Positions 42,265 to 47,905 of a DNA stretch of 64,000 nt are shown in pieces. Source of the DNA: Sphingopyxis sp. PAMC25046 (GTDB lineage: Bacteria; Pseudomonadota; Alphaproteobacteria; Sphingomonadales; Sphingomonadaceae); contig NZ_CP039250.1 of assembly GCF_004795895.1 (NCBI RefSeq), positions 806,001 to 870,000 on the forward strand. The letters are read 5' to 3'. Position 1 is the first letter of the stretch. Each line of letters opens with the position of its first letter. The notes under the pieces were generated by a model. That model was not told the origin of the DNA. It saw only the letters and a program-made list of their open reading frames with translations, and did not search any database. A program made the translations under genes and the position numbers.

Positions 42265-42666
42265 ATGGCACTCAACTTCTACCCTCGAGCCGGCCAGGTT
42301 TTAATGTGCAGCTTTTCTGGTTTCGTGGAGCCGGAAATGATCAAGCCGCGCCCCGTGGTGGTCGTTTCGCCGAGACTCCCGCGCCGTTCTCAGATTGTCA
42401 CCGTAGTGCCGATCAGTCTCACTGAGCCCGTCCCGTTGATGCCTTATCAGGTTCGCCTTTCAAAGAATTATCACCCTGACGAGCCGGACGATTTACCGTG
42501 CTGGGCGATAGCGGACCATGTGATGAATCTGGGGCTATATCGGTTGAGCGGGTTTAAGATCGGACGCCGGAAATGGGCCACTCCGCAAATGACCGGAGAT
42601 GACCTAGCCGCCGTTCGCGACGGCGTGCTTCATGGGCTTGGCATGTTTCCGGTTGCGAAACCTTAA
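42265..42666 (+). CDS. PemK/MazF-family toxin, no visible protein antitoxin
   Basis: 133 residues of the PemK/MazF endoribonuclease type: YPRAGQVLMCSFSGFVEPEMIKPRPVVVVSPR (strand 1-2, with the RPVVVVSP element), IVTVVPISLTEPVPLMPYQVRL, and LGLYRLSGFKIGRRKW. The usual partner would be a small antitoxin gene upstream; instead there are only the unusual tRNA and structured non-coding DNA. Four of its 16 proline codons are CCT (the codon read by that tRNA). The Shine-Dalgarno is weak. Whether it is active is unknown. Confidence 0.75.
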   Translation: MALNFYPRAGQVLMCSFSGFVEPEMIKPRPVVVVSPRLPRRSQIVTVVPISLTEPVPLMPYQVRLSKNYHPDEPDDLPCWAIADHVMNLGLYRLSGFKIGRRKWATPQMTGDDLAAVRDGVLHGLGMFPVAKP

Positions 42667-42675
42667 CTGGATTCC

Positions 42676-42812
42676 TATATGGTGAGCATTCCCGGTCATC
42701 GGGCTTTAAGACCTAGCTTGCTAGGCAGGTTGTTCACCGTGCGATGACAAGCGCAGAGCAGCCTAGATATTGTCAATGTCCAAAGCCCCGCTGGAAACGG
42801 CGGGGCTTTGTC
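42676..42812 (+). ncRNA. Candidate structured RNA with terminator downstream of the toxin
   Basis: A closing stem GGTGA (42681-42685) / TCACC (42734-42738) encloses two hairpins, CCCG-GTCAT-CGGG and CCTAGC-TT-GCTAGG, forming a three-way-junction-like shape. About 40 bases further is a terminator. It could be the 3' part of the toxin transcript or a separate small RNA. Confidence 0.4.
42781..42810 (+). terminator. Rho-independent terminator
   Basis: Stem CAAAGCCCCGC / GCGGGGCTTTG with a short loop, followed by TCATTT. Ends the toxin/structured-RNA unit and could work in both directions. Confidence 0.75.
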
Positions 42813-42814
42813 AT

Positions 42815-43006
42815 TTAGGCGATGGTATCAGAGTATGTCAGGCGCTTGCCAATCGCAGTTTCGATCACGCGAACGGCGCGCTCGCCATCGGTGGTCGAGC
42901 GCGTATTCCAACGGCGGTCAAACTCTGCAAGATAGCGCGGAAGGTGCTTGTCGCTCACATGATGGAACGCGCCGATAATGCCGCGCTTCAACAGGCTGTG
43001 ATGCAC
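42815..43006 (-). pseudogene. IS1595-family (ISXO2-like) transposase, C-terminal fragment
   Basis: 63 codons reading SLLKRGIIGAFHHVSDKHLPRYLAEFDRRWNTR...GERAVRVIETAIGKRLTY, the C-terminal part of the DDE transposase of IS1595/ISXO2 elements. The remaining two-thirds of the gene is missing. The 5' end fuses to unrelated coding DNA (the AlbA_2-like fragment). Dead remnant. Confidence 0.8.
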
Positions 43007-43160
43007 CCGCCGTCGGCGTTTGCCATCGCGGACACGTCCTTTAGAAACTCGTGGCGGTCTCTGTCGGATCTTCCTGGGAGAGCCGATTTGAATTCAAGTT
43101 GTTGGGCCTCAGCCGCTCGACCGAGCACGAGTTCCTGCAAATCGGAGTATTGACTAACCT
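43006..43160 (-). pseudogene. AlbA_2 (Schlafen-type) domain protein, N-terminal fragment
   Basis: SQYSDLQELVLGRAAEAQQLEFKSALPGRSDRDRHEFLKDVSAMANADGG is the start of an AlbA_2 DNA-binding domain as found at the N-terminus of many bacterial ATP-dependent helicase-like or defence proteins. It stops after ANADGG, where the IS1595 fragment begins in another frame. No ATG in a sensible place. Remnant. Confidence 0.7.
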
Positions 43161-43211
43161 TGCTTCTAGGTATGGCGCTTACTCCGAAGACTGATCTATC
43201 TAGCCCTAATT

Positions 43212-43442
43212 CTAAACCGAAAACCCCCCAGCATTCCGCCGGTTCGAGCTTGCCGCGAGCACCTTCTTGCCCGTCGGGGTCAGCGCCCATTTGGCGCCCT
43301 GTTTCACCACCAGCCCCAGCGTGACGAGTTCGTCGCGGATCGGGTCGGTGGGGAGTTGGGGGCGGCGGTTCGAGAGGCCTTCGAGCGTCGCGCGTTGCGG
43401 CTGGCTGAGGATGAGGAGTTTTTCTTTTTTCTTTTCGGTCAT
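43212..43442 (-). CDS. Small protein of unknown function
   Basis: 76 residues, starting MTEKKKEKLLILSQPQRATLE, with a winged-helix-like tail (LPTDPIRDELVTLGLVVKQGAKWALTPTGKKVLAA). Basic. Possibly a small DNA-binding protein; no family recognised. Confidence 0.6.
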   Translation of the reverse strand: MTEKKKEKLLILSQPQRATLEGLSNRRPQLPTDPIRDELVTLGLVVKQGAKWALTPTGKKVLAASSNRRNAGGFSV

Positions 43443-43563
43443 TTTTGGCCTCTGGCTTCTTGTCTGGTGTCGCGGGTGAGCGGTTCGGCCCGCCCCGCTG
43501 CGACTAGCGAACAAGTTCGCAAGTCTCGCTGCCCCTCCCATAAAGGGAGGGGTTTGAAAGTGC

Positions 43564-44628
43564 TTATTCGGCGGCGATGCCGGCCTTGGCGAACATGTCG
43601 TCGCCGTCGCTTTCGGGCTCGCCGGCCGCGGCGCTATCGTCGTTCGCTTTCGCCTTCTTGCGGTTGTCGAAGCTCGACCAGACGGTGTTCCAGTCGCCGC
43701 GCGTCGCACCCTTGCTATATTCGGTCGCGCGCGTTTCGAAGAAGTTGGCGTGCTCGACGCCGTTCAGCAGCGGGGCGAGCCAGGGGAGCGGGTGTTCGTC
43801 GATCATGTAGATCGGCTGGAACCCGAGCTGCCCGAGACGCCAGTCGGCGATGTAGCGGATGTAGCGCTTGATCTCCTTCGGCGTCATGCCGGGGACGGGG
43901 CCCTGTTCGAACGCGAGGTCGATGAACGCATCCTCGAGCCGCACCGTCTTCTGGCAGGTGTCGATGATGTCTTCCTTCACCGCCTTGGTCAGGCAGCCGC
44001 GTTCCTTCACGAAGGTGTGGAACAGCTTGATGATGCCCTCGCAGTGGAGGCTCTCGTCGCGGATCGACCAGCTGACGATCTGGCCCATGCCCTTCATCTT
44101 GTTGAAGCGCGGGAAGTTCATCAGCATCGCGAAGCTGGCGAAAAGCTGGAGCCCTTCGGTGAAGCCGCCGAACATCGCGAGGGTGCGCGCGATATCCTCG
44201 TCATTCTCGACCCCGAAGGTGCCCATATAGTCGTGCTTGGCGCGCATCTCGTCATATTCGAGGAACATGCCATACTCGCTTTCGGGCATGCCGATCGTGT
44301 CGAGCAGATGGCTGTACGCCGCGATGTGCACCGTTTCCATGTTGCTGAACGCGGTCAGCATCATCTTGATCTCGGTCGGCTTGAATACGCGGCCGTATTT
44401 TTCGTGGTAGCAATCCTGCACCTCGATATCGGCCTGGGTGAAGAAGCGGAAGATCTGGGTGAGCAGGTTGCGCTCATGGTCCGAAATCTTCTGCGCCCAG
44501 TCGCGGCAATCCTCGCCCAGCGGCACTTCCTCGGGCACCCAGTGGATCTGCTGCTGGCGCTTCCAGAAATCGAACGCCCAGGGATATTCGAAGGGCTTGT
44601 AGGTCTTGCGGGCTTCCAAAAGCGACAT
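43564..44628 (-). CDS. nrdB: Ribonucleoside-diphosphate reductase beta subunit
   Basis: Class Ia radical-generating subunit, about 354 residues. Diiron ligand segments: HERNLLTQIFRFFTQADIEVQDCYHEKYGRVF, FSNMETVHIAAYSHLLDTIG and WSIRDESLHCEGIIKLFHTFVKE. Its C-terminal tail, which docks to NrdA in the family, is Asp/Glu-rich here. It lies downstream of nrdA on the same strand, separated by a repeat-flanked DUF559 gene. Confidence 0.95.
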   Translation of the reverse strand: MSLLEARKTYKPFEYPWAFDFWKRQQQIHWVPEEVPLGEDCRDWAQKISDHERNLLTQIFRFFTQADIEVQDCYHEKYGRVFKPTEIKMMLTAFSNMETVHIAAYSHLLDTIGMPESEYGMFLEYDEMRAKHDYMGTFGVENDEDIARTLAMFGGFTEGLQLFASFAMLMNFPRFNKMKGMGQIVSWSIRDESLHCEGIIKLFHTFVKERGCLTKAVKEDIIDTCQKTVRLEDAFIDLAFEQGPVPGMTPKEIKRYIRYIADWRLGQLGFQPIYMIDEHPLPWLAPLLNGVEHANFFETRATEYSKGATRGDWNTVWSSFDNRKKAKANDDSAAAGEPESDGDDMFAKAGIAAE

Positions 44629-44659
44629 CGGCTTACTCCAATCGAAACTCGGTCCAAAT

Positions 44660-44784
44660 CCCCTCTCCCCTTGTGGGAGAGGGAGGGGCCCAAGGCGTCA
44701 GCCTTGGGAGGGTGAGGGGGTGTCGGCCCCGTTCTCCCTCATCCAGCCCTGCGGGCCACCTTCTCCCACAAGGGGAGAAGGGAG
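44660..44784. repeat. Palindromic repeat, CTCTCCC/GGGAGAG family (copy 3), left flank of DUF559
   Basis: CCCCTCTCCCCTTGTGGGAG and CTTCTCCCACAAGGGGAGAAGG arms. It encodes the last 30 or so codons of the DUF559 gene. Confidence 0.75.
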
Positions 44785-45180
44785 GGTGGACGCGATCGAG
44801 GCCAATACGCCCTCCAGATTCGTCATCACATCGTCATTCCAGAAGCGGATCACCCTGTATCCCTCACCTTCGATGAAGCGTGTCCGCGCTTCGTCTTGGG
44901 CGACCGCTTCGCCATGCTGTCCTCCGTCGATCTCGATCACCAGCCCCGCGGCGTGCGATGCGAAATCGGCGAAAAAGGGCCCGAGAGCTTGCTGGCGGCG
45001 GAACTTCGCGAGGGGAAAAGCCTCTCGCAAGGCGCGCCACATGCGCTTCTCGGCATCGGTGGCGTCGCGTCGGAGCTGGCGTGCTCTTTCGGTCGTCCAC
45101 CGGGGGAGGCCGGCCTTGCGGCCTCTTCCCCTCACCCTCCCATCGCCGCTCAAGCGGCGACGGGCCCCTCCCTCTCCCAC
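44698..45180 (-). CDS. DUF559 endonuclease-like protein between nrdA and nrdB
   Basis: About 160 codons at most, 110 of them a DUF559 (VSR/PD-(D/E)xK-related) domain: TTERARQLRRDATDAEKRMWRALREAFPLAKFRRQQALGPFFADFASHAAGLVIEIDGGQHGEAVAQDEARTRFIEGEGYRVIRFWNDDVMTNLEGVL, with the nuclease motif EIDGGQH. Both termini are encoded by palindromic repeats; a start inside the right-hand repeat (GTG) is likely. Function unproven; DUF559 proteins are thought to nick or repair DNA. Its position splits the nrdAB operon. Confidence 0.8.
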   Translation of the reverse strand: MGEGGARRRLSGDGRVRGRGRKAGLPRWTTERARQLRRDATDAEKRMWRALREAFPLAKFRRQQALGPFFADFASHAAGLVIEIDGGQHGEAVAQDEARTRFIEGEGYRVIRFWNDDVMTNLEGVLASIASTLPSPLVGEGGPQGWMRENGADTPSPSQG

Positions 45181-45193
45181 AAGGGGAGAGGGG
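45124..45193. repeat. Palindromic repeat, CTCTCCC/GGGAGAG family (copy 4), right flank of DUF559
   Basis: CTTCCCCTCACCCTCCCATC and CCCTCTCCCACAAGGGGAGAGG. It adjoins the 3' end of nrdA and includes the probable start of the DUF559 gene. Confidence 0.7.
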
Positions 45194-45199
45194 TCATAT

Positions 45200-47167
45200 T
45201 CACTGGCACGCCAGACACTCGTCGTAATCGGTGCTGCCCGCCAGTTCGAACTTCGCCGCCTCGGGCGTGTTGTCGGCCTCGACCCCGCCCGCGAAGCCGG
45301 CGCGCTGCACCGATTTCGAGCGGAGATAATAGAGCGATTTGATGCCGAGTTCCCACGCGCGGTAGTGGAGCATGAGCAGGTCCCATTTCTCGACGTCCGC
45401 CGGGATGAACAGGTTCAGCGAGGCGGCCTGATCGATATAGGGCGTGCGGTCGGCGGCGAGTTCGAGCAGCCAGCGCTGGTCGATCTCGAAGCTCGTCTTG
45501 TAGCAGTCCTTCTCGTCCTGCGTCAGGAAGTCGAGGTGCTGGACGCTGCCGCCGCGTTCGAGGATCGAGTTCCAGATCGCGTCGCTGTTCTTCGCCTTGT
45601 CGACGAGCAGGGCTTCCAAGTGCGGGTTGCGGATCGAGAAGCTGCCCGAGAGCGTCTTGTGCGTGTAGATGTTCGCCGGGATCGGCTCGATGCACGCGCT
45701 GGTGCCGCCGCAGATGATGCTGATCGACGCCGTCGGCGCGATCGCCATCTTGCAGCTGAAACGCTCCATCACGCCCTGATCGGCGGCGTCGGGGCAGGGG
45801 CCGCGCTCGTTCGCGAGCAGCATCGAGGCGGCGTCGACCTGCGCGCGGATATGCTTGAAGACGCGGAGGTTCGACGATTTCGCCATCGCGCCCTCGAACG
45901 GCAGGCCGCGCGCCTGCAGGAAGCTGTGGAAGCCCATGACGCCAAGGCCGACCGAGCGTTCGCGGCTCGCGCTGTACTTGGCGCGCGCCATTTCGGGCGG
46001 GGCGCGGTCGATATAGTCCTGGAGGACATTGTCGAGCATGCGCATGACATCCTCGATGAAACGCTTGTCGCCGTTCCACTCGTCCCAGGTTTCGAGGTTG
46101 AGCGACGAGAGGCAGCAGACCGCGGTGCGATCGTTGCCGAGATGGTCGCGGCCGGTGGGCAGGGTGATTTCGGAGCAGAGGTTCGAGGTCGTGACCTTGA
46201 GCCCGAGGTCGCGATGATGCTTGGGCATCATGCGGTTCACCTGATCGATGAAGATGATGTAGGGCTCGCCCGTTGCGAGGCGCGTCTCGACGAGCTTCTG
46301 GAACAGCCCGCGCGCGTCGACGGTGCCGCGGACGCTCTGGTCCTTGGGGCTGCGCAGGTTGAATTCGGCGCCGTCGCGGACGGCCTCCATGAACTCGTCG
46401 GTGATGAGCACGCCGTGGTGGAGGTTGAGCGCCTTGCGGTTGAAGTCGCCCGACGGCTTGCGGACCTCGAGGAACTCCTCGATCTCGGGGTGCGAGATGT
46501 CGAGATAGCAGGCGGCCGAGCCGCGGCGGAGCGAACCCTGGCTGATCGCGAGGGTCAGGCTGTCCATCACGCGGACGAAGGGGATGATGCCGCTGGTCTT
46601 GCCGTTCAAACCGACGGGTTCGCCGATGCCGCGCACCGCGCCCCAATAGGTGCCGATGCCGCCGCCGCGGCTCGCGAGCCAGACATTCTCGTTCCACGTG
46701 CCGACGATGCCCTCAAGGCTGTCGTCGACCGAATTGAGGTAGCAGCTGATCGGGAGGCCGCGCCCGGTGCCACCGTTCGACAGCACGGGGGTCGCGGGCA
46801 TGAACCACAGCTTCGAGATATAGTCGTAGAGGCGCTGCGCATGGTCCTGATCGTCGGCATAGGCGTCGGCGACGCGCGCGAAGAGATCCTGATACGATTC
46901 GCCGGGGAGGAGATAGCGGTCCTGCAGCGTTTCCTTGCCGAAGTCGGTGAGCAGCGCGTCGCGGCTCGCGTCGGTCACGATGTCGAAGCGGCGCGCGTGA
47001 ACCTTGGGCTCGCTGCCGTCGTTGAGCTTCGCAGCAGACTTCGGCTCGGGCGCCGAATCATTCTTCGATTCGCCCTTCGCTTCGGAGGCCGCCGGAGCGT
47101 CATTCTTCGCCAGTTCCATCGTCGCCACGTCGCTCGTCTCCACCCGTTCGCTTTCCCGAAAATCCAT
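45200..47167 (-). CDS. nrdA: Ribonucleoside-diphosphate reductase alpha subunit
   Basis: Catalytic subunit of class Ia ribonucleotide reductase, about 655 residues. Seen: LSNGGTGRGLPISCYLNSV with the first active-site Cys, NLCSEI with the radical Cys, RTAVCCLSSLNLE with the second Cys of the pair, the PTAS motif in APTASISIICGGTSACIEP, and the C-terminal redox pair in DECLACQ. No N-terminal ATP-cone is apparent (the N-terminus is Ala/Lys-rich instead). ATG 47167 gives the better start than ATG 47197. Probably under NrdR control: two NrdR-like boxes lie upstream. Confidence 0.94.
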   Translation of the reverse strand: MDFRESERVETSDVATMELAKNDAPAASEAKGESKNDSAPEPKSAAKLNDGSEPKVHARRFDIVTDASRDALLTDFGKETLQDRYLLPGESYQDLFARVADAYADDQDHAQRLYDYISKLWFMPATPVLSNGGTGRGLPISCYLNSVDDSLEGIVGTWNENVWLASRGGGIGTYWGAVRGIGEPVGLNGKTSGIIPFVRVMDSLTLAISQGSLRRGSAACYLDISHPEIEEFLEVRKPSGDFNRKALNLHHGVLITDEFMEAVRDGAEFNLRSPKDQSVRGTVDARGLFQKLVETRLATGEPYIIFIDQVNRMMPKHHRDLGLKVTTSNLCSEITLPTGRDHLGNDRTAVCCLSSLNLETWDEWNGDKRFIEDVMRMLDNVLQDYIDRAPPEMARAKYSASRERSVGLGVMGFHSFLQARGLPFEGAMAKSSNLRVFKHIRAQVDAASMLLANERGPCPDAADQGVMERFSCKMAIAPTASISIICGGTSACIEPIPANIYTHKTLSGSFSIRNPHLEALLVDKAKNSDAIWNSILERGGSVQHLDFLTQDEKDCYKTSFEIDQRWLLELAADRTPYIDQAASLNLFIPADVEKWDLLMLHYRAWELGIKSLYYLRSKSVQRAGFAGGVEADNTPEAAKFELAGSTDYDECLACQ

Positions 47168-47346
47168 CGCATTCGCCCCCGATCTAAACGCGCACATGGG
47201 TGCGCTTTGTTCCTGTCTTGTTCGACTCAGGGCGAAGCCCCGATCCTAGCATCTAAACCCGTCCACGGGGCACTTTTTTTGGGCGCAGCAAGGGTTTTTC
47301 CGGGTCCATATGCGATGGACGACGGAAATCCGCCACTTGCAGCCGA

Positions 47347-47396
47347 ATACTATTTATTGGGGTGCCCCCGTGGTTGACCCACCACCTATAGTGCCA
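47347..47396 (-). promoter_or_regulatory. Possible pair of NrdR boxes upstream of nrdA
   Basis: ATACTATTTATTGGGG (47347-47362) and ACCACCTATAGTGCCA (47381-47396) resemble the NrdR consensus (ACACTATATATAGTGT-like) and are spaced about three helical turns apart, as tandem NrdR boxes are. Each is an imperfect match. Confidence 0.35.
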
Positions 47397-47399
47397 CGT

Positions 47400-47686
47400 C
47401 GGCGCGACGATGCAAGACGGTAAATGACAGGTTGAAGACTCAACTCGTCGATAATTTGATTCGTCTCGTCGTCCCCGATGCACGCGCGAAACGCGCCGCG
47501 CCAGCGTTTCCGCGGCTTTGCGGGCAAAGGGGCGGATACGGGTGCGGGACCAAAATTTTTTCGGTCGCGAAGAAGGGCTTGCCGCGACGCCGCCGTTACC
47601 GACGCGCGATGCGGCGAGGGGAGCGAGGGTTTCGCCCGGTCGCCTGCGTGAACCCCCCGCGCAGATCGTCGTCGGGCAAAAAGAAA
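47400..47686. other. Stretch without recognised gene between the nrdA promoter and the microprotein terminator
   Basis: About 290 bases. Some frames are open because the DNA is GC-rich, but they have no good start, Shine-Dalgarno or family pattern. AAAATTTTTTC at about 47562 is the only AT-rich feature. Confidence 0.4.
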
Positions 47687-47709
47687 GGGCCCCGGCGATG
47701 CCGGAGCCC
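47687..47709 (-). terminator. Rho-independent terminator of the microprotein gene
   Basis: Nearly perfect 10-bp stem (GGGCTCCGGC / GCCGGGGCCC, one mismatch) with a 3-nt loop; TTTCTTTTTG follows on the minus strand. Confidence 0.8.
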
Positions 47710-47733
47710 GATCACTAACTCTATGCTTTCAGG

Positions 47734-47796
47734 TCAGGCCTGACCGCCACCGTTGCCGGAGCCGCCGCCACCCATCCATCGCCAAAACCAACCCAT
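47734..47796 (-). CDS. 20-residue Trp/Gly-rich microprotein
   Basis: MGWFWRWMGGGGSGNGGGQA, preceded by AGGAGAT at good spacing and followed by a strong terminator. Three Trp and one Phe in the first eight residues and a Gly-rich tail suggest a membrane-binding peptide, but it could also be a translated leader. A 19-bp operator-like dyad lies just upstream. Too short for gene callers. Confidence 0.6.
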   Translation of the reverse strand: MGWFWRWMGGGGSGNGGGQA

Positions 47797-47846
47797 GACC
47801 AATCTCCTGTTCAGACTGCCCACGCGGGAACAGTTAACGGAGCATA

Positions 47847-47865
47847 TACCTTAATTAGTAAGGTA
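47847..47865. promoter_or_regulatory. Operator-like dyad TACCTTA-ATTAG-TAAGGTA
   Basis: Perfect 7-bp arms around a 5-base centre, in the AT-rich promoter region between the EAL-gene 3' end and the microprotein gene. Regulator unknown. Confidence 0.4.
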
Positions 47866-47905
47866 AATCGAGTCTTAACTATAAACATTACCGCCAGTTT
47901 GGCAG

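Noticed and set aside
42159..43290. Integrative element inserted at the tRNA
   Set aside because: No integrase and no duplicated 3' tRNA end could be found within the patch, so use of the tRNA as an attachment site is not supported.
44606..47377. A 923-codon open frame on the plus strand
   Set aside because: It is antisense to nrdA and part of nrdB, which match known families throughout. Long antisense frames are expected in such GC-rich coding DNA.
47432..47743. A 103-codon plus-strand frame between nrdA and the microprotein
   Set aside because: Starts at TTG with an unsuitable ribosome site, runs antisense through the terminator and microprotein, and looks like translated non-coding DNA.
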